From positions 1-43,565 of the forward strand of contig JAIKVW010000042.1 in assembly GCA_024685315.1 (NCBI GenBank): DNA of 43,565 nucleotides, written 5' to 3'. Within the stretch, counting starts at the first letter, position 1; each line of letters begins with the position of its first letter. Source of the DNA: Lachnospiraceae bacterium (GTDB lineage: Bacteria > Bacillota > Clostridia > Lachnospirales > Lachnospiraceae). The translations under genes and the position numbers were made by a program. The notes beneath the pieces are model-generated. The model ran no database searches, was not told the origin of the DNA, and saw only the letters and a list, made by a program, of their open reading frames with translations. This document shows, in pieces, positions 22,953 to 30,817 of the stretch.

Positions 22953-24593
22953 ATGGCAGATAACAATCCGTTTTTCTTTAACCCGTTCATGAACAATCCG
23001 TTTCTTAGTGCGAATTCTTTTATGAACGGCGCGGCAGCACAGGCAGCAGGCAATCCGTTCTTTGAGCAGGCTCAGAAGGCATATCAGCAGTGGGCAGATC
23101 AGGCTCAGCAGTACGCAGCACAGGCACAGAACGCATTCCAGCCTTACGCAGATCAGGCTCAGCAGGCTTACAAGCAGTGGGCAGATCAGGCTCAGCAGTA
23201 CGCTGCACAGGCACAGAACGCGTTCCAGCCTTATGTTGATCAGGCTCAGCAGGCTTACAAGCAGTGGGCAGATCAGGCTCAGCAGTACGCTGCACAGGCA
23301 CAGAACGCATTCCAGCCTTACGCAGATCAGGCTCAGCAGGCTTACAAGGCTTGGGCAGATCAGGCTCAGAAGTATGCAGCACAGGCACAGAACGCTTATC
23401 AGCAGTATGTAGCACAGGCGCAGACCGCATTCCAGCCTTATGCAGATCAGGCTCAGCAGGCTTACAAGGCTTGGGCAGATCAGGCTCAGAAGTACGCGGC
23501 ACAGGCACAGACCGCATTCCAGCCTTACGTAGATCAGGCTCAGCAGGCTTACAAAGCATGGGCAGACCAGTTCCAGAACGGTTTCAGGCAGTGGGCAGAC
23601 ATGAGCCAGAACGCTTACCAGCAGATGGCAAAAGCGCTCAATCCTTCAGGTGAAGGATTCATGAATCCGATGGATATGTACAAGGCAGTTCTTGACAACT
23701 ACCAGGAGATGTCATCACGCATGACTTCCATGATCCCTGGGCTTGATTCCATTTCCGCTATCTACAAGAATTTCATTCCCGATACCAGCGCTTTCACCCA
23801 GCTCGCTGATCTTTGGAAGGGCCTTGGAAATCCTCAGGAGTACATGCAGAACTTCACCGAGAAGTACACTGAGCTTATGAACAACTTCTACAAGACCTCC
23901 CCTGTATTCGGAAACATTCCGATGCTTTCTGATCCCCAGAAGCTCATCGAGACCTGCATCGATTTCTACAGGTCAGTAATGGCTCCCTGGATGGACATCG
24001 ACCAGGAGCTCACCAACAGAGCTTTAAACGGCGACACAACCGCATATCTTGAGTTCTTCAAGAGCATCAACGAGAAGTATGATGAGTCTTTTGGAAAACT
24101 TTTCACCATGGAAGGTTTTGGAATCAACCGTGAAGCTAATGCTGATTACATGCATGCTGCAAACAACTTCTATAAGTTCATGTATTCAGGAGCAGAACTC
24201 TTCACCATGATCCAGAACAAGATGAAGGAAGCAGGTCAGAAACTCGTTGAGAAGTACCAGGCAGCTGTTAAGGAAGGCCAGAACATCACGACCCTTCGCG
24301 GATTCTATGATCTCTGGTACAACACCAATGAGGATGCTCTCCTTGAGCTCTTCAACACCGATGAGTATTCACAGGTCTTCGCTGCTTTTTCCGATAAGTA
24401 TCATCAGTATCTGATCGCTCAGAATAAGGTATATGAGAGAATGCTTGCATTCCTTCCCATCCCTACCGATACTGATATGAAGGCTCTTTACAAGACCGTT
24501 TACGATCTTAGGAAAGATGTCCGTGATCTGAAGAAGGCAGCTGCTGCTGAAAAAGAGACCAAAGAAACCAAAGAGACCAAGAAGAAAGCTTAA
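22953..24593 (+). CDS. phaE: Class III PHA synthase subunit PhaE with N-terminal amphipathic repeat domain
   Basis: PhaE is the non-catalytic partner of class III PHA synthase and activates PhaC at the polymer granule. The C-terminal ~320 residues (about 225-546) fit the PhaE family, with LTNRALNGDTTAYLEFFKSINEKY and the final LRKDVRDLKK helix. Typical PhaE is near 350 residues; this one is 546. The excess is an N-terminal NPF-rich tail (NPFFFNPFMNNPF) and then residues 38-225 built from near-identical 29-residue units of QAYKxW-ADQAQxYAAQAQ-xAFQPY type, one expanded to 40 by an extra 11. The pattern is amphipathic and lacks Cys. It resembles a phasin or lipid-droplet-coat helix. A Lys/Glu tail ends the protein. 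phaC follows after 18 bases. Codon bias is extreme, indicating abundant protein. Confidence 0.8.
   Translation: MADNNPFFFNPFMNNPFLSANSFMNGAAAQAAGNPFFEQAQKAYQQWADQAQQYAAQAQNAFQPYADQAQQAYKQWADQAQQYAAQAQNAFQPYVDQAQQAYKQWADQAQQYAAQAQNAFQPYADQAQQAYKAWADQAQKYAAQAQNAYQQYVAQAQTAFQPYADQAQQAYKAWADQAQKYAAQAQTAFQPYVDQAQQAYKAWADQFQNGFRQWADMSQNAYQQMAKALNPSGEGFMNPMDMYKAVLDNYQEMSSRMTSMIPGLDSISAIYKNFIPDTSAFTQLADLWKGLGNPQEYMQNFTEKYTELMNNFYKTSPVFGNIPMLSDPQKLIETCIDFYRSVMAPWMDIDQELTNRALNGDTTAYLEFFKSINEKYDESFGKLFTMEGFGINREANADYMHAANNFYKFMYSGAELFTMIQNKMKEAGQKLVEKYQAAVKEGQNITTLRGFYDLWYNTNEDALLELFNTDEYSQVFAAFSDKYHQYLIAQNKVYERMLAFLPIPTDTDMKALYKTVYDLRKDVRDLKKAAAAEKETKETKETKKKA
23079..23590 (+). repeat. 87-bp tandem repeats inside phaE
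   Basis: Near-identical 87-bp (29-codon) units start around codons 44, 73, 102, 131, 171 and 200. The 131-171 unit is enlarged by 33 bp. Units differ mostly at synonymous sites and at Gln/Ala and Ala/Val alternations, so the array is recent or kept uniform. Confidence 0.85.
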
Positions 24594-24611
24594 TCAGGGA
24601 GGAAGACTAAG

Positions 24612-25781
24612 ATGGCAGACAATAACGTAAATATGTTTGACTTCCAGAAGAATTTCGAGAAGGCTGTTGATTTCCAGAAGGATGCAGTCGCAAACATGGC
24701 TGAGATCGCTCAGTCATTCGACTACAAGAAGATAATGGACGAAGTAGTTGATTATCAGAAGGAGCTCGTTGACGGCATCAAGACCGTTATGGAGCTAAAG
24801 CCTGAAGATCTCGCTATGGATCAGCTTGAGAAGGATGTTGTATTCTCCATCGGCACCATGAAGCTCTATCACTACAAGCCGCTCGTAGCTGCAAGCAAGA
24901 TCTGCAAGACCCCTACCCTTGTATGCTATGCACTGGTCAACCGTCAGTACATGATGGACCTCCAGCCGGACCGCAGCGTTTTCAAGAACTTCCTTGAGAA
25001 CGGCCTCGATCTCTATGTTATCGACTGGGGCTATCCTACCGGCCAGGATATGTACCTTACTCTTGATGATTACATCAACTGGTACCTTGATGACTGCGTA
25101 GAGTTCATTAAGAAGGAAAAGAAAGTCTCCTCCATCAACCTTTACGGCATTTGCCAGGGCGGAACTTTCTCCACCATCTACACCGCTACTCATCCGAAGA
25201 ACATCAAGAACCTCGTTACGATGGTAGTTCCTATCGACTTCTCACCCAACGATGGTCTTCTGATGCACTGGGGCAAGTACCTCAACATCGATAACTTCGT
25301 AGCAGCTTACAACGGCGTGGTTCCCGGCGATATCATGAACTTCGCATTCGTTATCCTTAAGCCCCTCACCCTTACTCTTAACAAGTATGTGACCCTTGTT
25401 GAGAAGATGAGCGACAAGACTTACATGGAGAACAACCTCCGTATGGAAGCATGGACCTTCGACAGCCCGAACATGGCAGGCGAAGCTCTCAAGGAATTCA
25501 ACACCAAGTGCTATGTTAACAACGAGCTCATCCAGAACAAGATGGTAGTTGGCGACAAGAAGGTCGATCTCAAGAAGATCACCTGCCCTCTGCTCGTATG
25601 CGTAGCTGAGAAGGATCACCTTGTACCTCCCGCATGCAGCAGGCCTTTCATGGATGCTGTGGGCAGCAAGGACAAAGAGTATCATGAGTTCCCTACCGGA
25701 CATATCGGAATGTTCACTTCTTCAAGATCCCGCAAGGAGATCATGCCTACCATCATCGAATGGATGAAGGCACGTGACTGA
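24612..25781 (+). CDS. phaC: Class III poly(3-hydroxyalkanoate) synthase catalytic subunit
   Basis: PhaC polymerises (R)-3-hydroxyacyl-CoA, usually 3-hydroxybutyryl-CoA, into granule polyester. 389 residues is close to class III enzymes (about 355). The lipase-like box is GICQGG at 179-184 with nucleophile Cys181; the triad is completed by Asp335 (AEKDHLVPP) and His364 (TGHIGM). An amphipathic helical N-terminus of about 60 residues (FQKNFEKAVDFQKDAVANM) is longer than usual and may bind the granule or PhaE. The first residues MADNN repeat those of PhaE. An ATG preceded by GGGAGGAAG 18 bases after phaE indicates one operon. Strongly biased codons suggest high expression. Confidence 0.93.
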   Translation: MADNNVNMFDFQKNFEKAVDFQKDAVANMAEIAQSFDYKKIMDEVVDYQKELVDGIKTVMELKPEDLAMDQLEKDVVFSIGTMKLYHYKPLVAASKICKTPTLVCYALVNRQYMMDLQPDRSVFKNFLENGLDLYVIDWGYPTGQDMYLTLDDYINWYLDDCVEFIKKEKKVSSINLYGICQGGTFSTIYTATHPKNIKNLVTMVVPIDFSPNDGLLMHWGKYLNIDNFVAAYNGVVPGDIMNFAFVILKPLTLTLNKYVTLVEKMSDKTYMENNLRMEAWTFDSPNMAGEALKEFNTKCYVNNELIQNKMVVGDKKVDLKKITCPLLVCVAEKDHLVPPACSRPFMDAVGSKDKEYHEFPTGHIGMFTSSRSRKEIMPTIIEWMKARD

Positions 25782-25794
25782 TCGACTTTGGTTA

Positions 25795-25823
25795 TTGACT
25801 GAAGCGGGTAATAAAGATATAAT
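25795..25823 (+). promoter_or_regulatory. phaJ promoter
   Basis: TTGACT (25795-25800), exactly 17 bases, then TATAAT (25818-25823): near-consensus. Start is predicted near 25830. Confidence 0.8.
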
Positions 25824-25833
25824 TTAATAGTGG

Positions 25834-25873
25834 TGCGGCAGTCAGCTTCTGCTGGCTGCCGCAATTTGTTTTT
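25834..25873 (+). promoter_or_regulatory. 5'-end hairpin of the phaJ mRNA (stabiliser, attenuator or phaC terminator)
   Basis: TGCGGCAGTCAGC (25834-25846) pairs with GCTGGCTGCCGCA (25851-25863), one mismatch, and is followed by AATTTGTTTTT. It starts a few bases after the predicted phaJ start, so it could terminate phaC read-through, attenuate phaJ, or protect the 5' end of its mRNA. Confidence 0.55.
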
Positions 25874-25891
25874 ACGGGAGGAAACATTATT

Positions 25892-26302
25892 ATGACAATC
25901 AACGAAATGAAGATCGGTGACAGCGCTAGCTTTACCAAGACAGTCAGTGAGACCGACGTATACCTTTATGCAGGTATCACCGGCGACCTTAACCCCGCTC
26001 ATGTAAACGAGGCAGCTGCAAGCCAGACCATGTTCAAGGGCAGGATCGCTCACGGCATGCTTACCGCGGGTTTTGTTTCTGCAGTTCTCGGAACCATGCT
26101 TCCCGGCCCCGGAACCATCTATCTTGGCCAGGAACTTAAGTTCAAGAAGCCCGTTCATTTCCATGACACCATCACCGCTACCTGCACTGTCAGCGAGATG
26201 CTTACCGAAAAAAACATCGTTAAGCTCACGACCGTCTGCACCAACCAGGATGGAGAAGTTGTTCTTGACGGAGTTGCTACCGTAATGCCTCCGAAGAAAT
26301 GA
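25892..26302 (+). CDS. phaJ: (R)-specific enoyl-CoA hydratase, MaoC-like
   Basis: PhaJ hydrates trans-2-enoyl-CoA (for example crotonyl-CoA) to the (R)-3-hydroxyacyl-CoA used by PHA synthase. 136 residues is the family size. The hydratase-2 motif YAGITGDLNPAHVNEA carries Asp32 and His37, the catalytic pair of Aeromonas PhaJ (Asp31, His36), followed by FKGRIAHGMLTAGFVSAVLGTMLPGPGTIYLGQELKFKKPV. It lies 110 bases after phaC and has its own promoter, so it can be expressed separately. No PhaA or PhaB is in the window; this enzyme is the visible monomer source, drawing from a crotonyl-CoA (butyrate) pathway. Ribosome binding site GGGAGG. Confidence 0.88.
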   Translation: MTINEMKIGDSASFTKTVSETDVYLYAGITGDLNPAHVNEAAASQTMFKGRIAHGMLTAGFVSAVLGTMLPGPGTIYLGQELKFKKPVHFHDTITATCTVSEMLTEKNIVKLTTVCTNQDGEVVLDGVATVMPPKK

Positions 26303-26335
26303 TTGGACGCAGACGCGGAATGATATAATAAAATA

Positions 26336-26380
26336 GACGCGGCCATCCGCTGTTTTGGGCGGGTGGCCGCGTCTTTTTTT
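26336..26380. terminator. Bidirectional terminator between phaJ and galE
   Basis: GACGCGGCCA (26336-26345) pairs with TGGCCGCGTC (26364-26373), extended inward by CCGC/GCGG, followed by seven T's on the plus strand; the minus strand reads a T-rich run too. Confidence 0.85.
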
Positions 26381-26399
26381 GCTTTGGTGCCTCGTTTTT

Positions 26400-27416
26400 T
26401 TAGGTCCTGTATCCCATGGGATTTTTTGACTGCCAGTTCCAGCTGTCGCGGCACATGTCTGCGAGGCCTTTTTCGGCCTTCCAGCCGAGCTCGCGGAGGG
26501 CCTTTCCGGGGTCGGCATAAGTCACGGCTATATCGCCGGGGCGCCTCTCCTCGATCACGTAGGGGATCTGTTTCCCGAAGGCTTCAGAGAAGGCCTGTAT
26601 GCACTCCAGAACGCTGTATCCGGTGCCCGTGCCGAGGTTGTATATATTTACACCGTGATGCCTTTCCATGGCTTCTATGGCCTTTATATGGCCTTTGGCA
26701 AGGTCTGTGACGTGGATGTAGTCCCTCACGCCTGTGCCGTCCGGGGTGTCGTAATCATTTCCAAAAACGTGTACCGCTTCGAGCCTCCCTACGGCCACCT
26801 GCGCGATGTAGGGCAGAAGGTTATTGGGGATCCCTTCCGGGTCTTCTCCTATGAGCCCGCTCTCATCTGCGCCTATAGGATTAAAATAGCGGAGGATCAT
26901 TATGTCCCAGGAGTCGTCGCTCCGGTAGAGGTCCTGCAGGATACGCTCCTGAATGGCTTTTGTCTCCCCGTAGGGATTGGTGGTCGTGCCGAGGGGGCAT
27001 TCCTCGGTGACCGGGACGAAAGCCGGATCCCCGTAGACCGTGGCGGAAGAGGAGAAGACGAACTTCCTGCAGCTGCCTTCTTTCATTACGGAGAGGAGGG
27101 TGAGCGTGGAATCGAGATTGTTCCTGTAGTATTCGAGAGGGATACGGGTAGATTCGCCGACCGCCTTAAGGCCGGCAAAATGAATCACTGCGTCCGGGGC
27201 TTCGCGGTTGAAGATCTCCTCAACGGCCGAACGGTCCGTAACGTCTGCCTCGTAAAAAGCCGGCATTATTCCGGTGATCTGCCTGATCCTGTCCGGCACC
27301 AGCGGACTGGAATTCGAAAGATTATCCGCGATCACAACGTCGTATCCTGATCTTATAAGTTCTGTGCAGGTGTGGCTCCCGATAAAACCGGTCCCGCCTG
27401 TAACGAGGATTTTCAT
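26400..27416 (-). CDS. galE: UDP-glucose 4-epimerase
   Basis: Interconverts UDP-glucose and UDP-galactose in the cytosol (Leloir pathway; also supplies precursors for surface glycans). 338 residues is standard. NAD-binding GGTGFIGS at 7-14, the SSSATVYG catalytic Ser/Thr region near 121-128, and the YxxxK pair in NPYGETK near 145-151. DYIHVTDLAKGHIKA and the C-terminal RPGDIAVTYADPGKA are hallmarks. The ATG follows GGGGGCGG on the minus strand. It is a single gene, divergent from the BrkB-like protein; no galK or galT is near. Confidence 0.96.
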   Translation of the reverse strand: MKILVTGGTGFIGSHTCTELIRSGYDVVIADNLSNSSPLVPDRIRQITGIMPAFYEADVTDRSAVEEIFNREAPDAVIHFAGLKAVGESTRIPLEYYRNNLDSTLTLLSVMKEGSCRKFVFSSSATVYGDPAFVPVTEECPLGTTTNPYGETKAIQERILQDLYRSDDSWDIMILRYFNPIGADESGLIGEDPEGIPNNLLPYIAQVAVGRLEAVHVFGNDYDTPDGTGVRDYIHVTDLAKGHIKAIEAMERHHGVNIYNLGTGTGYSVLECIQAFSEAFGKQIPYVIEERRPGDIAVTYADPGKALRELGWKAEKGLADMCRDSWNWQSKNPMGYRT

Positions 27417-27474
27417 GATCCGCCCCCTTCAAAACAATATTCTGAACACTGATTATAATAGCACATTACCGGCT

Positions 27475-27502
27475 TTGCTTCACTTTTTTTTCGTGGTATA
27501 CT
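27475..27502 (+). promoter_or_regulatory. Promoter of the YihY/BrkB gene
   Basis: TTGCTT (27475-27480), 16 bases, TATACT (27497-27502). A start near 27509 gives a leader of about 40 bases. Confidence 0.5.
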
Positions 27503-27547
27503 GTTCCTGAATATAACCGGCTGCATCTGAGGCCACGGAGAAACAGT

Positions 27548-28741
27548 ATGAAATCTTTGCTGAATAAAATCAAGACCGCTGTTAAGAAGACATTTTCCAT
27601 ATATAGTGAAGCCCAAATACCTGTGTATTCCGGGTATGTTACGGTATTCATCCTTAGTGCGGCCATACCCATGCTCGTGATGATCATGACGGTGCTGAAC
27701 AGGATACCGTATTTTACTTCCGCGGATTTCGCCGAACTACTGAAGCATTTCCTTCCGGATCTTCCCCAGGTGCAGACCCTGATCACGAATATTATAGGCA
27801 ACCTCAACAAGCAGTCATCACTGCTCCTGACCTCGGTTGCCGCAGTTACGACCCTATGGTCTGCAAGCGCCGGGATAGCGGCGATTCAGAGAGCTCTTGT
27901 GAGTATCGACCGCGAAGCTGAGGGCAGTATTTATGACCGGCCGAAGGCGATCCTTTTCACGATCCTTTTTACGCTGGTAATGATAGGGATCCTTGGCTTC
28001 CAGCTCCTCGGGGATGTTATTCAGGATATCATAGAGCAGGCCTTTGAGCAGATCGGGGTGGCGGACAAGGTGTCCACGCTTACCAATTTCTTTAACTTCA
28101 ACAGCCTGCTGACCCTTGTCGGGGCATTTGTGGTGCTGCTCTGCGCCTACACCTACCTTCCCGCGGGAAAAAGATCCATCAAAAAGCAGATACCGGGGAC
28201 CGTTTTTTCCGGGATCATATTCCTGGTCTTCTCGGCGCTGTTTGCGTATTTCATCAAGCTGTTCTGGCACTCGTCCGCGATCTATGGATCGCTTGCATCC
28301 CTTTTCCTTATCACTCTGTGGCTGAGATTTACTGTAATGATAATCCTGTGCGGGGCCGCGTTCAACCGGGCTCTGCTTGAGACAGAGGAAGAGGCCGGGG
28401 CAGCCGCGGAAGCAGAAGCTGAGGCAGAGGCCGCAAAAAGAGTCATTCCGGAGGTTTTCGAGGATGAATATGAAGAAGAGCCCGGGAAGGGCGGTATTGC
28501 GGCGATAAAAGAAAAGGCCTCCGCAGTGATGGGCAAGGCCGGCGCCGTTAAGGATAAGGTCTCCGGGGCTGTCGCCCGGGTTAAAGCAGCCGTTTCAAAG
28601 ATACTCTCATTTGTCAAAAAATACAAATGGCTTATCGTTGCGGCAGGCACGGCAGCCGGGGTCGCAGGAGCTTATTTCGGCGTGAAGACCCATGCTGCGG
28701 ATAAGGCCGCAGGAAAGGGTCACGGGAACCAGGCCGGTTAA
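27548..28741 (+). CDS. YihY/BrkB (UPF0761) family membrane protein with extended C-terminus
   Basis: An integral membrane protein of 397 residues. The first ~280 residues carry six hydrophobic segments and the family pattern: AAIPMLVMIM near the start, LWSASAGIAAIQRALVSIDREAEG, YTYLPAGKRSIKKQIPGTVFSG and LASLFLITLWLRFTVMIILCGAAFNRAL. Its role is unknown; transport has been suggested. After residue ~280 come an Ala/Glu-rich stretch (EAEAEAEAAKR), a repetitive KEKASAVMGKAGAVKDKVSGAVARVKAAVSK amphipathic helix, a last hydrophobic segment and a Gly-rich tail, which most family members lack. The ribosome binding site GGAG precedes the ATG. Confidence 0.85.
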   Translation: MKSLLNKIKTAVKKTFSIYSEAQIPVYSGYVTVFILSAAIPMLVMIMTVLNRIPYFTSADFAELLKHFLPDLPQVQTLITNIIGNLNKQSSLLLTSVAAVTTLWSASAGIAAIQRALVSIDREAEGSIYDRPKAILFTILFTLVMIGILGFQLLGDVIQDIIEQAFEQIGVADKVSTLTNFFNFNSLLTLVGAFVVLLCAYTYLPAGKRSIKKQIPGTVFSGIIFLVFSALFAYFIKLFWHSSAIYGSLASLFLITLWLRFTVMIILCGAAFNRALLETEEEAGAAAEAEAEAEAAKRVIPEVFEDEYEEEPGKGGIAAIKEKASAVMGKAGAVKDKVSGAVARVKAAVSKILSFVKKYKWLIVAAGTAAGVAGAYFGVKTHAADKAAGKGHGNQAG

Positions 28742-28832
28742 GGCTGAATAGCGCAGCGCAAGGTAATTATTCGGCGCCGCAGGCCTGGGGCGCTGTACGA
28801 TTAGATCATTATATACGGAGGGTATTGCTTAT

Positions 28833-29489
28833 ATGAAACTGTTTATTGATACCGCGAATATTGACGAGATCCGTGAAGCCAATGACATGGGGATCATCTG
28901 CGGGGTCACCACGAATCCTTCCCTGATCGCGAAGGAAGGACGTGACTTTACCGAGGTCGTGAAGGAGATCGCCGAGCTTGTTGACGGGCCGATCAGCGGG
29001 GAAGTTAAGGCTGACACGCTTGACGCTCCCGGAATGATCGCCGAGGCGCGCGAGATCGCGGCTATCCACCCGAACATGATCGTAAAGATCCCTATGACCG
29101 CAGAAGGTCTCAAAGCCGTAAAAGTGCTTACCGCCGAGGGGATCAAAACGAATGTGACGCTGGTCTTCTCAGTAAACCAGGCGCTCCTTGCGGCACGCGC
29201 AGGCGCGACCTATGTGTCTCCCTTTGTTGGAAGGCTTGACGACATTAATATGATGGGCACGGACCTCATCAGGGATATCGCTGAGGTATTTGAGATCCAC
29301 GACATCCAGACTGAGATAATCGCGGCAAGCATAAGGACCGCCATGCATGTAACTGAGTGCGCCCTTGCAGGCGCCGACATTGCGACGGTCCCTTATAAGA
29401 TCCTTATGCAGATGGTAAAGCATCCCCTTACAGATCAGGGGATAGTGAAGTTCCAGAATGATTACAGGGCGGTATTCGGCGATAAGTAG
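28833..29489 (+). CDS. fsa: Fructose-6-phosphate aldolase / TalC-type transaldolase
   Basis: A 218-residue short transaldolase-family enzyme that either cleaves fructose 6-phosphate to dihydroxyacetone and glyceraldehyde 3-phosphate or transfers a dihydroxyacetone unit. [30 protein letters not shown] and IVKIPMT, with Schiff-base Lys85 as in E. coli FSA, are present, then [26 protein letters not shown]. The position that separates aldolase from transaldolase activity cannot be judged by eye; most Bacillota members are annotated as transaldolase. GGAGGG precedes the ATG. It lies about 90 bases after the BrkB-like gene. Confidence 0.92.
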   Translation: MKLFIDTANIDEIREANDMGIICGVTTNPSLIAKEGRDFTEVVKEIAELVDGPISGEVKADTLDAPGMIAEAREIAAIHPNMIVKIPMTAEGLKAVKVLTAEGIKTNVTLVFSVNQALLAARAGATYVSPFVGRLDDINMMGTDLIRDIAEVFEIHDIQTEIIAASIRTAMHVTECALAGADIATVPYKILMQMVKHPLTDQGIVKFQNDYRAVFGDK

Positions 29490-29517
29490 ACCTCGCCCGG
29501 CTTTCCGAACTTAATAA

Positions 29518-30585
29518 TCAGAATTCCGAGAGTCCTCCGGATACATCAGAAGTGTATTCGGAGGAATTGCTTTTTACTATGTCGAAATACATAGCTTTTT
29601 CGGAGATGTACCCCCTTAAATAAGCGGAGGTCTTGAACCCTAAGTCTGTGGTCCAGAGATAATCTCCCCTTATATAGGCGTAATTGTAGTCAAGCTTTGC
29701 AAGCCCGGAGGTCTTAACGACGATCCTGTCATATTCTACGGGAATGTATATGACCGTTTTCTTGTCTCCGCTGGTGAGGGTGCAGGTGAATATCGCGAAA
29801 AGCATATTGCGCGTCCATTCGCTCTCGTCATCAGTGTACAGCAGGTACATGCCTATAGGCTCTGGCCCCGTGACGGTCACTTTCTCATCGTTCATCAGCG
29901 CTGAATCAGGGCCGAAGTCATCCTCAAGCTCTATCATGGCCCCGCTGTATATGTCTGCCAGAGCCTCGTCATTTAATTCGGAAATGCTGCTGAGATAGTG
30001 GTCGAGCCCGGTCACTGTATACTGCTTTTCGGTCTGAGTGAACCTGTAGCCGTAAAGCTCATAAGCTGTGACGGTTATGACATCACCCTCATGGAGGTCA
30101 TAGTTATCTTCTGAATAAAAGTAGAGCCCTTCGACCTCTGTCTCATCAACATCGAAGACGACTTCACCTTCTCCGTCGAGCCCCTTGAAGCGGACATCTA
30201 CATAGTTGAAGGGATTGATGACCTTGGCGGACTCGTCCTCGGTGTAGGTGTAGGAGCGGCTGCTGGAGGTAGTCTCCGTGATTATGACTCCGATCACCAT
30301 TAGCACGATGAAAGCGATTATGGCGGTCAGGCACCCGACAAGGCAGCCCTTCTTTCTATTAGGAGAAGCAGTCTTTGCGGTCCTTCGCTGCGTCCTGCGG
30401 GAGGAAGTTCCCGAGCTGCGGCAGGAGCTCGCAGATCTGTCCTGCTCAGGTTCGAAAGGCTTCTGATTATTTTCATTTTCATATATAGCGGTATAGCCGC
30501 AGTATTCGCAGGTGAGACTGCGGTTCCTGCGGTCCAGTTTAAGCGGGGCGCCGCATTTCGGACATTCCAGAGGTATCTTTTTCAC
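29518..30585 (-). CDS. Zinc-ribbon protein with one membrane anchor and unknown outer domain
   Basis: I chose the GTG at 30585 (355 residues): AAGGAGG ends eight bases upstream. The GTG at 30591 would be too close. The N-terminal zinc ribbon has Cys8/Cys11 and Cys26/Cys29 (CPKCG...CEYCG), then a Ser/Arg/Thr-rich linker, a hydrophobic helix near 79-103 (CLVGCLTAIIAFIVLMVIGVII), and about 250 residues outside the membrane if the ribbon is cytosolic. The outer region is rich in Asp, Glu and Tyr and has two or three beta-sandwich-like segments (VDVRFKGLDGEGEVVFD; GDVITVTAYELYG). It resembles the cell-surface zinc-ribbon proteins common in Clostridia; no function is known to me. It converges on fsa, 28 bases apart, with no terminator between. 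Confidence 0.7.
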   Translation of the reverse strand: MKKIPLECPKCGAPLKLDRRNRSLTCEYCGYTAIYENENNQKPFEPEQDRSASSCRSSGTSSRRTQRRTAKTASPNRKKGCLVGCLTAIIAFIVLMVIGVIITETTSSSRSYTYTEDESAKVINPFNYVDVRFKGLDGEGEVVFDVDETEVEGLYFYSEDNYDLHEGDVITVTAYELYGYRFTQTEKQYTVTGLDHYLSSISELNDEALADIYSGAMIELEDDFGPDSALMNDEKVTVTGPEPIGMYLLYTDDESEWTRNMLFAIFTCTLTSGDKKTVIYIPVEYDRIVVKTSGLAKLDYNYAYIRGDYLWTTDLGFKTSAYLRGYISEKAMYFDIVKSNSSEYTSDVSGGLSEF

Positions 30586-30702
30586 AGACACATCCTCCTT
30601 TTGCAGTTACTGGTTATTTTATAAAGGAATTTTATCATTGTGTTATTTTTCAGTCCATATTTTGTTATTGAAAATATAGGATTTATTTAGCTTCCAAAGT
30701 GC

Positions 30703-30731
30703 TTGACAAACAGCACTGAGGGTGCTATTTT
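30703..30731 (+). promoter_or_regulatory. Promoter of the heat-shock operon
   Basis: TTGACA (30703-30708), 17 bases, TATTTT (30726-30731). The CIRCE operator lies just downstream, over and after the predicted start (about 30738). Confidence 0.7.
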
Positions 30732-30746
30732 ATATGTCGAGGATTG

Positions 30747-30773
30747 TTAGCACTCAAGAGTTTAGAGTGCTAA
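30747..30773 (+). promoter_or_regulatory. CIRCE operator (HrcA-binding site)
   Basis: TTAGCACTC (30747-30755), nine bases, GAGTGCTAA (30765-30773): a perfect match to the CIRCE consensus. HrcA bound here blocks the operon until heat shock titrates GroEL. Confidence 0.98.
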
Positions 30774-30817
30774 CAGACAGAAAGAACGGCACTTACTTAG
30801 AAGGAAGAGAGTACGGT

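Noticed and set aside
23020-23559. 179-codon minus-strand ORF with Pro/Glu/Asp repeats
   Set aside because: It is the antisense shadow of the 87-bp repeats in phaE and has no start signal.
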